Shown: positions 36,084 through 45,686, counted from the first letter of the stretch. The stretch is DNA of 64,000 bases from Deltaproteobacteria bacterium (GCA_016178705.1 JACOST010000004.1:1-64000), one strand, 5' to 3'. The notes: a model not told the origin generated them from the letters alone. Program-made: numbers and translations.

Positions 36084-37910
36084 TCACTGCACGCGGATCA
36101 CGATCGTCCGGCGATCGCCGATGTTGCCGAGGATATCGCGCACCTGCACGCTGATCAGCGTGTCGCCGTGGGGGAACGAAATCTCGCGGCCGACCACCGG
36201 CGCGGTGCAGAACTGCTCCGTTGTCCCCATCCCATGGAAGGCGGGCACGCCCAGCACGCCGAGGGTACAGGAATCGCCACCACTCTCGTGGGTATCGAAG
36301 CGACAGGCCAAGTCGCTCATCGAGTTGGCGACGGCTTGGGATGGGCCGAAGTCGAGTACCGCCGCCGGCACCCCGCCGAGCGGAGCGGGCGCCGGGCCGC
36401 GGTCGCAGATCACCGGACTGCCGTTGCCGAGCGCGCGGCTGGCCAAGATCTGCAGATCGGGTCGTATGGTAGGATCGGACGGATCGCTCTCGAAGGTCGC
36501 CGAGCCCACCCGTTTGCGGCCGGTCCCCGGTTGCGCCTCGACGACGATGATGAAACCCGAGCCCACCGTACGCATGTACACGTCGTGCCCTTGATCGTCG
36601 CTGGTGGTGGGCGTCGCGACGTGATTGTCCGCGCCCGCCAAGCCGAAGAAGGTGAGGTGCGGACCAAACGGGATCGGCACCGTCGGCGTCGGCGTGCGAG
36701 TGGGGGTCTTGGTGATGGTCGGCGTGATGGTGCGCGTCGGCGTGCGGGTCAGCGACGGCGTGACTGTCGCGGTGATCGTGCGCGTGAAGGTCGCTGTCTT
36801 CGTGCTCGTCAGTGTCGGGGTATTGGTAGGAGTCAACGACGCGGTTCGGGTCTTGGTTGCGGTGCCGGTATTCGTCGGGGTTCCGGTAATCGTCGGGGTA
36901 CGCGTGATAGTGCGCGTCAACGTCGCGGTCCCGGTCGGAGTAAAGGTCGGCGTGTTGGTCGGCGTCGGCGTACGACTCGGCGTCCGCGTCAGACTGGGCG
37001 TCTGCGTGACCGTCGATGTCGCCGAGACGGTCGGCGTCAGCGACGGCCGAGGTGTCGGCGAGACAGTCGGTGTCAACGAGGGGGTAGTGGTCAGGGTACT
37101 GCTTGGGGTGCGCGACGGCGTGCGCGTATTGGTCGGCGGCAGCGTCGGCGCCGGCGACAGCGTGAACGTCGGAGTGAACGTGTAAGTGGGAATGCGGGTC
37201 TGCGTCGGCGTCCACGTGGTCGTGGGGGTGCGCGAGCTGGTGCGCGTCGGCGTCGATGAGGGAGTGGTTGAGGGCGTCGCACTCGGCGGCGGCGTGCGCG
37301 TGAACGACGGCGTCTTGGTAATCGTCGGCGACAATGTGATCGTCGGCGAGCGAGTGATTGTCGGCGTCCGCGTGATCGTGGGTGTCGATGTCGGCGTCGC
37401 CGTGTTGGTGTCGGTCGGCGTACTCGTCGGCGTGTCAGTAGGCGGCAAGGTGCCGGTGATGGTTTCGGTCGGGGTTCGAGTATTGGTCGGTGTGAGGGTG
37501 GGGCTGGCGGTCCGCGTACCCGTCGGCGTCAGTGTTGGCGTGAGCGTGCGTGTTCCAGTCAATGTGCGCGTCGGCGACGGTAGGCGCGACCCGGTCGCCG
37601 TCGGGGTTGGGCTACCCAACTTCAGCATCAACGCGGTGAGATCGGCCGCGTTCACACGACCGTCGCCGTTGGCGTCGGCGCCGGCACAGTCGCCGTTCTG
37701 AAACAGCGCAGCTTGCAGCGCGGCTTGGTCCGCGGCGTTGATTGCGCCATCGCAGTTGGCATCGCCGGCTGCAAAGTTCTGCGCTGATAGGCGCGCGTAG
37801 AACCCGCCGACGCAGAACCCGACGCTCACGCAGGCGACGACGACGCGCCGAGCGGCGCGGCGTTGCCAAGACTCACCGCGCCGCGCGGGTGTCGGGGACG
37901 AAGCGTTCAC
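36084..37910 (-). CDS. Secreted protein: dockerin-like domain, 300-residue Thr-Pro linker, C-terminal domain
   Basis: A 608-residue protein. A signal/anchor segment is about 20-44. A dockerin-like EF-hand pair follows at about 48-98 ([17 protein letters not shown] and [16 protein letters not shown]). Residues about 100-410 are an unbroken Thr-Pro linker. The final 200 residues ([16 protein letters not shown] to [18 protein letters not shown]) are an unrecognised, probably beta-rich domain with four or five Cys. The reverse order compared with the giant protein (dockerin first) is notable. It overlaps the next gene upstream by 4 nt. Frames opposite the linker are open but not genes. Confidence 0.65.
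   Translation of the reverse strand: MNASSPTPARRGESWQRRAARRVVVACVSVGFCVGGFYARLSAQNFAAGDANCDGAINAADQAALQAALFQNGDCAGADANGDGRVNAADLTALMLKLGSPTPTATGSRLPSPTRTLTGTRTLTPTLTPTGTRTASPTLTPTNTRTPTETITGTLPPTDTPTSTPTDTNTATPTSTPTITRTPTITRSPTITLSPTITKTPSFTRTPPPSATPSTTPSSTPTRTSSRTPTTTWTPTQTRIPTYTFTPTFTLSPAPTLPPTNTRTPSRTPSSTLTTTPSLTPTVSPTPRPSLTPTVSATSTVTQTPSLTRTPSRTPTPTNTPTFTPTGTATLTRTITRTPTITGTPTNTGTATKTRTASLTPTNTPTLTSTKTATFTRTITATVTPSLTRTPTRTITPTITKTPTRTPTPTVPIPFGPHLTFFGLAGADNHVATPTTSDDQGHDVYMRTVGSGFIIVVEAQPGTGRKRVGSATFESDPSDPTIRPDLQILASRALGNGSPVICDRGPAPAPLGGVPAAVLDFGPSQAVANSMSDLACRFDTHESGGDSCTLGVLGVPAFHGMGTTEQFCTAPVVGREISFPHGDTLISVQVRDILGNIGDRRTIVIRVQ
36681..37605 (-). repeat. Low-complexity Thr-Pro coding tract 3
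   Basis: About 920 bases of Thr-Pro/Thr-Arg codon repeats in the minus frame of the 608-residue protein (units such as TPTRTPT, TITRTPT). One alternative minus frame here is open for 400 codons and encodes Asp/His/Ala repeats, a by-product of the repeat. Confidence 0.8.
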
Positions 37911-39337
37911 TTATCCGACAACTCGAATGCGGTAATCAGATCGCTCTTGGGTTGATCCGCACTGATGGAGAACCCGTGCAGTTGGGGGAAGCCAAAGACC
38001 AGCTTGCCCGGGCCATTCTCGGTGGTCCAATTGTAGCACGAGAAGTTCTGCCCATGGGTGTCAAACACCTTATCGTTAGCGTCTTGCGCATCGGCGTTCT
38101 GAATTCCGATGTGGACCGGTCCGGAGACGAACGGTATCGGTGTCGTTTGCCCCGCCGGTGCATCGGCGCAGGTTTTCATGCAGACGTCATCGGCAGCACA
38201 ATCGGCGCTGCTGGTGCACGCCGTCTCGGTATTGGCGCGGCAGCGACCCGGAGTGATGAACGACAGGTCGAAGGTCAACCCGGTCAAGCCGCTGGCGGAA
38301 TCCGGGACCAGTGCCATCGCGCCGTGACCGCTATCACCCAAGCCGGCGACGCCAACGTGGGTCGGGCCATTGCACACTCCGGGATGCTCCTCGTCCGGAC
38401 CTTCCACGTGCCCGTGGCCCAGCGTGTCCGTGAGGTTGGTGCAATCCTCTTCGGTGAAGCCGTTCTCGCCTACCACCCCGGCGACGTGATTGACGGTGGC
38501 GGAGTAGCTGAGGTCGAGCTGACCCTTACAGGCGACAATGCCCGCCGCCATCGCCGGTACGTGCGGCTTGAGACACAGGATGTTGGAAGCCAAGGGCCGC
38601 AGATCGGCAAACACGAATTCGCTGGCGCCGACGACATCGATCACCGCAATCCCCTTCTCATCCGGAATGCCGGCGCGCAAGTCGAGGTAGCCTTGAAACT
38701 TGCCCGGCTTCAGCGTTAGCCCGCCGAGCACCGCATCGAGCGGACTGGTGCTGGGATTGATGCTGAAGTGGCGCACGCCGAGCGGGCGCGGCGGGGGAGT
38801 ACACACCAGGGTGACCCGATCGTAGTCGCCACCGGACGCACCGCTGGCCGTGGCGCGGATGCGCAGTTGCCCCGGCAGGGGTTTGTCCGCCGGACCCAAG
38901 AGCGGCACCGTGAGCGTCTGCTCGGCGCTGCAGCGGCTCTCGCTGGTGGGGAGGATGGCCGTCACCTTCGACTGCAAGCTGGTCAGTTCGGCGTTGCCGC
39001 TCGCACTCTTCAGGCGATAGCTCGTCACGCCCTTCGTCGTACACGCGGTGAGGTTTGGATCGTCCTGGTTGACGCAGACATGGACATCGAAGACGCACTT
39101 GCCGTCGACCGCGCCATCGTGGTCGCACGCGGCCCCGTCCTGACATTCAATCGTGTTCGTTGCCGCCGCCGCGGTGGTCGCCGCCAACCCGAAATACTCG
39201 GCCAAGCAATCCACACTGGGTGTGCCGCCGCCAGCGACCGGACAATCGCCCGGGCATTCGGCCAATGCCGGCGATCCGGCTCCCGCGCTCAACCACAGGG
39301 CTACGCCCGTTATCCAAACCAAGCCTCGCGTTCGCAT
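37907..39337 (-). CDS. Large exported Cys-rich protein of unknown function
   Basis: A 476-residue protein with a signal peptide (about 1-26, [14 protein letters not shown]). Mature start [18 protein letters not shown] is Cys-rich. Late in the protein [21 protein letters not shown] is a small disulphide-type motif common in secreted proteins of environmental Deltaproteobacteria-like genomes. The middle is beta-rich with Gly and Asp. No catalytic motif seen. It overlaps the dockerin-like gene by 4 nt, so the two are probably co-translated. Confidence 0.55.
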   Translation of the reverse strand: MRTRGLVWITGVALWLSAGAGSPALAECPGDCPVAGGGTPSVDCLAEYFGLAATTAAAATNTIECQDGAACDHDGAVDGKCVFDVHVCVNQDDPNLTACTTKGVTSYRLKSASGNAELTSLQSKVTAILPTSESRCSAEQTLTVPLLGPADKPLPGQLRIRATASGASGGDYDRVTLVCTPPPRPLGVRHFSINPSTSPLDAVLGGLTLKPGKFQGYLDLRAGIPDEKGIAVIDVVGASEFVFADLRPLASNILCLKPHVPAMAAGIVACKGQLDLSYSATVNHVAGVVGENGFTEEDCTNLTDTLGHGHVEGPDEEHPGVCNGPTHVGVAGLGDSGHGAMALVPDSASGLTGLTFDLSFITPGRCRANTETACTSSADCAADDVCMKTCADAPAGQTTPIPFVSGPVHIGIQNADAQDANDKVFDTHGQNFSCYNWTTENGPGKLVFGFPQLHGFSISADQPKSDLITAFELSDK

Positions 39338-39475
39338 TCGTGCTCCTTCAGGCGCCTCACGGTTTTGACGATCAACTGATTCGACGGCGCGGGACTGTAA
39401 ACTCTTTCGTTGAGAGGGTCAACGCGATTTCCGCGCTCACTTTGGGCGTGTAGCGGACGCGCCAGCTCGCGCCAC

Positions 39476-40228
39476 TCACCACTTCATCCGCGCGCGCAGC
39501 GTGCGCGCCTGCGCCCGGCTCAGCTCGACCTCCGAACCGGTTTGATCTCGCATCACCAGCTTGAAGCGCCCGCCGAACCACGGAACGATCGCCTTCACTT
39601 TGCGCAAGTTGACCAGCCGCGATTTGTGGGCGCGGAAAAACACCTCGGGATCGAGGCGCTCTTCGAGCTCCTTGAGCGTGAAGTTGGTCATGTACCGACT
39701 GCCGTCGACGTGCGTATAGACCAGGCGATACTCCACTTCGAACCACAGGACATCCTCGACCGCGACGATGACGATCTGCTTGCCCTTGTGCACGGGCACC
39801 TGCGCCGCGTAGCGCGGCTCCCGCTTTGCGAGCAAGTCGATGATGGCGCGCAGCTGCGGCGCCGGCGCCTGCGCCGCCAAACGATCGCGCACGCGACCCA
39901 CGGCCTGCTCCAGCCGCGCGCGAGTGATCGGCTTGAGCAAGTAGTCGACCGCGTGCACATCGAAGGCGCGGATCGCGTATTCGTCGAAGGCGGTGGCAAA
40001 GACGATCTGCGGCGCCTTGGTGATGCTGCGCAACACGCCGAAGCCGTCGAGCCCTGGCATTTGCACGTCGAGCAACACCATCTGAGGATCGGACTCCTCG
40101 ATCATGCGAACGGCTTCGACGCCGTTCTTGGCCTGCCCAACCACCTCGACATCAGGAACGCTTTTGAGAAAGGAAGCGAGCCGGTCGCGGGCCAATTTTT
40201 CGTCGTCGACCAACAGCGTGCGGATCAT
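39476..40228 (-). CDS. LytTR-family response regulator
   Basis: A 250-residue regulator. The receiver domain (1 to about 120) has the acidic pair in VDDEKLARDRL, the phospho-acceptor Asp in QMVLLDVQMPGLDG and the Lys in DYLLKPI. The LytTR DNA-binding domain (about 145-250) has VPVHKGKQIVIV, DVLWFEVEYRLVYTH, FFRAHKSRLVNLRKV and the end LSRAQARTLRARM. It pairs with the kinase directly upstream. ATG 40228 starts at the receiver; a start at 40282 would overlap the kinase by 11 nt. Confidence 0.88.
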   Translation of the reverse strand: MIRTLLVDDEKLARDRLASFLKSVPDVEVVGQAKNGVEAVRMIEESDPQMVLLDVQMPGLDGFGVLRSITKAPQIVFATAFDEYAIRAFDVHAVDYLLKPITRARLEQAVGRVRDRLAAQAPAPQLRAIIDLLAKREPRYAAQVPVHKGKQIVIVAVEDVLWFEVEYRLVYTHVDGSRYMTNFTLKELEERLDPEVFFRAHKSRLVNLRKVKAIVPWFGGRFKLVMRDQTGSEVELSRAQARTLRARMKW

Positions 40229-40271
40229 TGTAGGAATATTGGCGCGGATATTGGTGCGAACCGCGGCATCA

Positions 40272-41447
40272 TCAAGCTTCACCGGCTCCGGTAGGCAACG
40301 GGATACGCAGCGTCACCGTGGTCCCTCGCCCGTTCGCGCTCTGTACGACCGGAGCGTAGGTCGGGCCGTAGTGGCGCTGCAAGCGGTCGCGGACGCTCTT
40401 CAGTCCGACTCCGCTATCGAAGATATCGCGACCAGCGGGAATCCCCGCACCGGTGTCCGCCACCGTGAGCCGGAGATCGCCGTTGTCGAACGCGGCTTCA
40501 ATCCGCACTCGCCCGCCGCCGATCTTACGCGAGATGCCGTGCTTGACCGCGTTTTCCACCAGCGGTTGGAGAATCAATTCGGGCAACGGGATGCGCCGCG
40601 CGCGCTCGTCAATTTGTTCCTCCACGGTGAGGTCGTCACCGAATCGCGCGCGTTCGATTTCCAAGTAGGCTTCGGCGATCTCCAACTCTTCTTGCAGCGA
40701 GACGAACTCGGAATGGCCGCGACGCAACATGTAGCGAAAGATTTCCGCCAACCGTTCCACGCAGACCTCCGCCTTTGCCGGATCGGTCGAGATCAACTGC
40801 GCTATCGAATTCAGGCTATTGAAGAAGAAATGCGGATTGAGTTGTGCGCGCAGCGCGGCCAATTGCGCCGTGACCGCCGATTCGCGCAGTTCGCGTTCGC
40901 GATTTTCGAGCGTGAGGATGCGCCACCAATGTTGATTGAAGCCCACCACGCACATGAGCGCCGTTGGGACGATCGGAATCAGCGTGTACATCAGGGGCGC
41001 CCCGCGCAGTGCCGCGGCCGGAATGGTCACCGTCACCTCGCTCCCGGTGTACGGATAGAAGAAAATCGACGACCCGCCGACGATGGCGGCGTGCGCTTCC
41101 GTCACCACCACCGACAGGACCATGAACACCAACGCGCAGGCGGCCAACTGCGCCATCAGCCGCCAGCCGCGCGGCACGGTGGCGAAGCGCGGCAGCATCC
41201 ACTTCCACAGCATCAGCGTGACGGTCGAGAAAATCAGCGTACTGACGAGAAAGGTCGCCAGCGCGCCGGGGGAGCGGAACAGATAGAGATGCAGCAGCCC
41301 GAGGTGCAACCCGAACGCCAGGCCGGTGCCGTACACGAAGCCGAACTGTTGCCGAAATGGATTGCCCGATGCCATGGTCGGATCGCTGCGCCGTCCTTCA
41401 CTGCGCGCCGCGTTCATAGCAGGTTCGGGGCGGCTACTCAGCGACAT
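40272..41447 (-). CDS. LytS/YpdA-type sensor histidine kinase
   Basis: A 391-residue kinase. Four hydrophobic segments (about 38-170) precede the His_kinase domain with the phospho-acceptor His in LRAQLNPHFFFNSLN (about 215). The ATP-binding part has LVENAVKHGISR (N box), VADTGAGIP (G1) and GRGTTVTLRIPL. LytS-type kinases sense membrane state or metabolites. Starts at 41447, 41417 and 41375 are all possible. The next genes on the plus strand diverge from its start. Confidence 0.85.
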   Translation of the reverse strand: MSLSSRPEPAMNAARSEGRRSDPTMASGNPFRQQFGFVYGTGLAFGLHLGLLHLYLFRSPGALATFLVSTLIFSTVTLMLWKWMLPRFATVPRGWRLMAQLAACALVFMVLSVVVTEAHAAIVGGSSIFFYPYTGSEVTVTIPAAALRGAPLMYTLIPIVPTALMCVVGFNQHWWRILTLENRERELRESAVTAQLAALRAQLNPHFFFNSLNSIAQLISTDPAKAEVCVERLAEIFRYMLRRGHSEFVSLQEELEIAEAYLEIERARFGDDLTVEEQIDERARRIPLPELILQPLVENAVKHGISRKIGGGRVRIEAAFDNGDLRLTVADTGAGIPAGRDIFDSGVGLKSVRDRLQRHYGPTYAPVVQSANGRGTTVTLRIPLPTGAGEA

Positions 41448-41597
41448 GACACCGTCCTTCTGTGCGATCGGTCGATTTCACTGCGCAAGCGACGCGCTTC
41501 GGTGGCGACGGGAGCACTCAGACACACGACGCGGTGGTTGCGCGACGCAGCAACTTCATCCTGCGCTGAGAATCTTCTTGCATTGCTAAAACTCAAA

Positions 41598-41626
41598 TTG
41601 ACAAAGCTTTTCACCGCACATACTAC
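41598..41626 (+). promoter_or_regulatory. Candidate sigma-70 promoter for the exported Cys/His protein operon
   Basis: TTGACA (41598-41603) is a perfect -35, spacer 17 nt, then TACTAC (41621-41626) with 3 of 6 -10 bases. It sits in a locally AT-rich stretch and about 36 nt before ATG 41662. AGGGAG (41648-41653) is the RBS, 8 nt from ATG 41662 but only 2 nt from ATG 41656. Confidence 0.45.
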
Positions 41627-41661
41627 TGACGCCGGTTAGCTTTGCAAAGGGAGAAATGTGC

Positions 41662-42033
41662 ATGCGGCGTCGTGTTCTCATCGTGTTGGTGGCCAGCGCT
41701 ATCGCCCTCGTTTCGGCGCGGCTGCAGCCGGCGGCGCGGGCGCAGGAGGTCGTCACCTTCCAAGGCGAGATCCTCGACATGGCCTGCTATATGGCCAAGG
41801 ACAAGAAGGGTCCGGACCATAAGAGCTGCGCCCTGTTGTGCGCCAAGTCCGGGGTGCCGATGGGCATCCTCACCGATGCCGGCGACGTGTATCTGTTGAT
41901 CGACGATCACGACAACAACGAGCCGTACGAGGCGCTCAAGAAGTTGACCGGCAGCCGCGCCGAAGTCACCGGCAAGAAGTTCGTGCGCCAAGGCGTGGCC
42001 AGCCTCATGGTCACCGCCTCAAAGGCGCTGTAG
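41662..42033 (+). CDS. Small exported Cys/His protein
   Basis: A 123-residue protein with a signal peptide (about 1-28, VLIVLVASAIALVSARLQPAARA). The mature part reads FQGEILDMACYMAKDKK, then a conserved-looking cluster: DHKSCALLCAKSGVPMG, with three Cys and one His that could bind a metal or form a disulphide. Then TDAGDVYLLIDDHDN. I have seen similar C-H-C-C patterns in exported proteins of unknown function. It is 24 nt before the cytochrome-like lipoprotein, likely in one operon. Confidence 0.6.
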   Translation: MRRRVLIVLVASAIALVSARLQPAARAQEVVTFQGEILDMACYMAKDKKGPDHKSCALLCAKSGVPMGILTDAGDVYLLIDDHDNNEPYEALKKLTGSRAEVTGKKFVRQGVASLMVTASKAL

Positions 42034-42057
42034 CCTGCTTCGTCGGAGCCGAATCCG

Positions 42058-43035
42058 TTGCGCTCTCACTCCTGCGCACGCGTCCGATTGCTCGGTGCCG
42101 TCGTTCTCCTGACAACTGTGCTCAGCTGTGCGGGGGCGGGCCCCGACGTTGGCTCGGATGCCGCCGGCGGCCTCGCGGCGATCCAACGCGACATCTTCAA
42201 TCCCAGTTGCATCAGTGGCAGTTGCCACAACCCCATCAGCCGCGCCGGCAATCTGTCCCTCGTGGAGGCCGACGCCTACCACGACCTGCTGCAACAACCG
42301 ACCAACAACGCCGTCGCACAGCAAGCCGGGCTGCGCCGTGTGCAACCATTCGAGCCTGACAACAGCTTCTTGGTCATCAAGTGCGTGAACCCGGCGCCCG
42401 GTGAAGGCGGTCGCATGCCGCTCACCGGTGCGCAGTTGTCGGCCGCGCAGGTCGAACAGATCCGCGTCTGGATCAGAACCGGCGCGCCACAATTCGAGGG
42501 CGCATCGCCGACGCCGACGCTGACTCCCACCGCGACTAACACCGCCACCGCGACGTCGTCGCCGACTCAGACCGCCACGCCGCTGCCGAGCGACACGCCG
42601 ACGCAGACGCCAACGGGCACACTCCGGGCCACGCCCACTGCCACCGCGACACCATCCTCGTCGCCCACAGCCACGGCGACCGCAACACCAACCTTCAATG
42701 CGGATGCAACCTTCGCCAACATTCAGACGTCGATTTTCAACCCGACGTGCATTGATGAGTTTTGTCACACCGCCGCATTCCAAGCCGGCGATCTCTCGCT
42801 CGTGGAGGGGCAGTCATACGCGCAGCTCGTGAACGTACCGGCGGCAAATGTGGCCGCTCAGGTCGCGCAGTTGCTCCGCGTCAAGCCCGGCGATGCGCCG
42901 GACAGTTTTCTGCTGATCAAGGTGACCCACCCCAGTCCGCCCGAGGGTTCGCTCATGCCACTCGGCAAATCACCGCTGACCGCCGCGCAGATCGAACTCA
43001 TCCGCACATGGATCGTGCAGGGAGCGTTGCCGTGA
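42058..43035 (+). CDS. Lipoprotein with two CX4CH (possible c-heme) repeats and a Thr-Pro linker
   Basis: A 325-residue protein (TTG 42058 start; no better ATG in frame). Signal and lipobox: LLGAVVLLTTVLSCAG. Two paralogous domains of about 105 residues (about 40-145 and 220-325) share IQxxIFNPxC, LSLVE, AQ..A.LLRVKP/LRRVQP, SFLVIK and AAQIELIRTWI. Each has one C-x4-C-H motif: CISGSCH and CIDEFCH. CX4CH binds covalent haem in some c-type cytochromes; related domains occur in planctomycete and deltaproteobacterial exported proteins. Between them lies a 60-residue Thr-Pro linker. The distal axial ligand is not obvious, so haem binding is a prediction. Confidence 0.65.
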   Translation: MRSHSCARVRLLGAVVLLTTVLSCAGAGPDVGSDAAGGLAAIQRDIFNPSCISGSCHNPISRAGNLSLVEADAYHDLLQQPTNNAVAQQAGLRRVQPFEPDNSFLVIKCVNPAPGEGGRMPLTGAQLSAAQVEQIRVWIRTGAPQFEGASPTPTLTPTATNTATATSSPTQTATPLPSDTPTQTPTGTLRATPTATATPSSSPTATATATPTFNADATFANIQTSIFNPTCIDEFCHTAAFQAGDLSLVEGQSYAQLVNVPAANVAAQVAQLLRVKPGDAPDSFLLIKVTHPSPPEGSLMPLGKSPLTAAQIELIRTWIVQGALP

Positions 43036-43086
43036 AGGAGCGAGTCGGCGGTTGGCTGCGGGAGATTTCTTCCCTGTCCCCACTCC

Positions 43087-44259
43087 TCAGAAGAACAAGT
43101 GCAGCTCGGCGATCCACAGATCTTGATTGTGGTTGGGCTTCGACTCGACGCCGTTGCTCACGGAGTAGGTCAACCGCGTTTGCACAAAGCGGTTGAGAAA
43201 CGGTTCGAGGCCGACGGTCACAACGTTCTCGCTGTCATTGGCTCGGCTGGTGAGATCGCCGTCATCGTCGGAGTAGCTGACGGTCGACTTGAGGTTGAGC
43301 CAGCGCATCAGCAAGTAATCGAGCTCGCCATAGCCGATGAAGGTGCCCTGTTGCCCCGCGGTCGCGGTGTTGGTTTCGAGGAAGTCGACTTCACCCAGAC
43401 CGGTCAGCGGCCCAAGGTTGCTGCCGCCGAAGAAGCAGAACTCGACGTTGTCAACGCTGCCGCCCATGTGCGCGGCGGAGCCGCCGAGGAAGACGTTGCG
43501 CACAACCGGCACCTCGGTCCACATCGCCGACACCGTCCCGCTCACCCACACGTCGCGATCGCCCGACGCGCCGTTGGAGACTGCGAAGATCGCGCTGTAC
43601 GGCCCCGGCTCAACGCCCACTTCGAAGGCGGCCTGGCGAGTGTTGAAGCTGAAGTTGGTGGTCGACGAGCCATTGCGCCCACCGCGGATGAACGCGGTGT
43701 CATCAAGCAATTGCAGTCCGTACGGCAGGAACATGCGGCCGGCTTTGACGAAGCCGTTGAACGGCAAGCCGCGCAGCAAGCCGAAGACCTCGCGCGTGTC
43801 GGTGCTCGGGGCGAACTCCTGATCGAGATAGAAGGTGAGCATCTCGGGAATCAGTCGCAGTTCGAGGTACGTTTCGGCTTCGTTGACGTCGAGGGTGTCG
43901 GTCTGGAGGCGACCGCGGAAGGCGGTGTTGTTGTTCACGCGCCCGTTGGCACCCTGGTCCTGAAAGGTCGCGACGTTGCTCACGCGCAGATCGCCGCCGA
44001 GGCTGATGTACTTGTTGACTTCGCCGGTGAACGGATCGGTCGGGTTGGAGAACTTCCCGAACCAATTCGGGTAGTGGAGAATGTCGTGCGCATGAATCGT
44101 CGGGATGTCGCTGCGTTTGCCGCCGCCGGTAACATTGGTGTGACAGCCGCTACAGTTGTAGCCCTCGCGCACCGCCAGATACGGCTCCGCCTGCGCCGCA
44201 CGCGCGAGCAACAACATTCCCCACAGCACTACCACCGCGAATGTTCGGTGCGGCATCAT
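43087..44259 (-). CDS. Outer-membrane beta-barrel protein with N-terminal CXXCH motif
   Basis: A 390-residue protein. ATG 44259 follows GGAGG; signal peptide 1-24 (TFAVVVLWGMLLLARAAQA). The mature N-terminus has AVREGYNCSGCHTN, a c-haem CXXCH motif. The rest is a porin-like barrel: alternating strands such as TYLELRLIPEMLTFYLDQ, FVKAGRMFLPYGLQLLDD, AAFEVGVEPGPYSAIFAVS, ending in the aromatic C-terminal IAELHLFF expected for BAM insertion. Porins with a built-in cytochrome are rare. It converges on the cytochrome-like lipoprotein gene. Confidence 0.65.
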   Translation of the reverse strand: MMPHRTFAVVVLWGMLLLARAAQAEPYLAVREGYNCSGCHTNVTGGGKRSDIPTIHAHDILHYPNWFGKFSNPTDPFTGEVNKYISLGGDLRVSNVATFQDQGANGRVNNNTAFRGRLQTDTLDVNEAETYLELRLIPEMLTFYLDQEFAPSTDTREVFGLLRGLPFNGFVKAGRMFLPYGLQLLDDTAFIRGGRNGSSTTNFSFNTRQAAFEVGVEPGPYSAIFAVSNGASGDRDVWVSGTVSAMWTEVPVVRNVFLGGSAAHMGGSVDNVEFCFFGGSNLGPLTGLGEVDFLETNTATAGQQGTFIGYGELDYLLMRWLNLKSTVSYSDDDGDLTSRANDSENVVTVGLEPFLNRFVQTRLTYSVSNGVESKPNHNQDLWIAELHLFF

Positions 44260-44447
44260 GACCTCCACCCCTTTCTCCGAGCCGTGGATTGCACCAAGCT
44301 GACTTCGCAAACCGCGCGAGAAGTATGCGATGAGGTCGAGAGCGTCAAGCGTGTGATCGTGAGCAGCCCAACCTCGGCACGCCTGCTGCGCGTGGATATG
44401 GCGAGATCAGGTTTGCTCCGTGGTGAGCGTGAGATACCATCCCGCCC

Positions 44448-45650
44448 ATGCCAGCCATACCGCGGGAGCTTGAAGCGGCACGGCCGGCGGGTATCCGACC
44501 GTCTTCGGTCTACGTTCCAGAGATCGAATCGCTGCGCGGGGTCGCCATCACCTTGGTGATGCTTTACCACCTCGACATGCTGATGGCCGGCGGCCAGGAG
44601 CGCCTGCTTGGAACAACCGTCTCGCCGCTGTCCGCGTTTGTGCACGCCGGGCACACAGGGGTCAGCCTCTTCTTCGTGCTCAGCGCCTTCTTGCTATCGC
44701 AGCCGTTCTTGCGCGAGGCTGCTGGCGAGGCGCCAGTGAATCGCCGCAACTACTGCACTCGCCGCGCGTTGCGGATCCTGCCGCTGTACTGGGCCACCGT
44801 GTTCACCGCCAGCGTTCTGTGTGCGCCGCAACCAGTCGCCGTTCTTCGTGGTCTGCCACATTTGGCCTTCGTTGATCTCGCCCCCGGATTCGCAAACCCC
44901 CTGTGGCCCTACAGCGCAGTGTGGTGGAGTTTGAGTACCGAGGTCCAGTTCTACGTTCTGCTGCCACTGCTTCCGTACGCGGTGCGATCCCGAACGGGCC
45001 GTCTCTGGGGCGCGGCTCTCATTGTGACGTACGCAGCGGCGTATCTGGCGTTTGCCGCGCGCTATGTCACGCTTCCATCTGTCGCCCTTCAGGTGTGGTT
45101 GACGCATTCGCTGTTCGGGCGCGCCTCACTCTTTGCCCTCGGCATTGTGGCCGCCTGGTACTCCGCACGCTACGGGTTGCGCGCCCGCGAGTGGTGCGCA
45201 CAACGGCCGTGGATGCGCTACGGTGGAGCCGACTTCGCTCTGTTGGCGACGCTGCTGGGGCTTGGCTGCCTGCTCGCGTGGGTGACCTCCGTCGGCTACC
45301 CGCGCGCGGAGTCCACCTACCACGTGTGGCACGCACTCGAAGGCGCGCTGTGGACGGTGTGTCTGCTGTTGCTTTTACACACGCCGGTACGACTCAAGCC
45401 ACTGCTGTCAAATCCGATCTTGCGGACCGTAGGGACGTTGTCGTACTCGATCTACATGGTGCACTACCCCTTCCTGGACCTGTCCGTGAACGCCTTGCAA
45501 CACTCGCGATTCGGTCCCCTGCTCGAGTGGAACACTCGAACCAGCGCCATCGCCGCATTCCTCGCGATCGGGGTCCTTGTGCTCTCAACCGCCACCTACT
45601 GCACGATCGAGCGACCGTTCCTGGTACGCAAAGCCCGCATCGACCGCTGA
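44448..45650 (+). CDS. Membrane-bound acyltransferase (acyltransferase 3 family)
   Basis: A 400-residue polytopic protein with about ten hydrophobic segments. The start EIESLRGVAITLVMLYHLD is the AT3 motif with the catalytic His; RRALRILPLYWA and LFFVLSAFLL follow in the usual order. Members O-acylate polysaccharide, lipid A or peptidoglycan. It is likely to modify the surface glycan made by the downstream locus. The final segment is typical of the OafA/YrhL subgroup without a fused SGNH domain. Confidence 0.82.
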   Translation: MPAIPRELEAARPAGIRPSSVYVPEIESLRGVAITLVMLYHLDMLMAGGQERLLGTTVSPLSAFVHAGHTGVSLFFVLSAFLLSQPFLREAAGEAPVNRRNYCTRRALRILPLYWATVFTASVLCAPQPVAVLRGLPHLAFVDLAPGFANPLWPYSAVWWSLSTEVQFYVLLPLLPYAVRSRTGRLWGAALIVTYAAAYLAFAARYVTLPSVALQVWLTHSLFGRASLFALGIVAAWYSARYGLRAREWCAQRPWMRYGGADFALLATLLGLGCLLAWVTSVGYPRAESTYHVWHALEGALWTVCLLLLLHTPVRLKPLLSNPILRTVGTLSYSIYMVHYPFLDLSVNALQHSRFGPLLEWNTRTSAIAAFLAIGVLVLSTATYCTIERPFLVRKARIDR

Positions 45651-45686
45651 GCGGAATTGGCTTCGAGCATCCAACGCTCAGTGTGG

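Noticed and set aside
35992-37215. A 400-codon minus-strand frame rich in Asp, His and Ala
   Set aside because: It runs opposite the Thr-Pro codons of the 608-residue protein and has only the amino-acid pattern expected from shifting those repeats.
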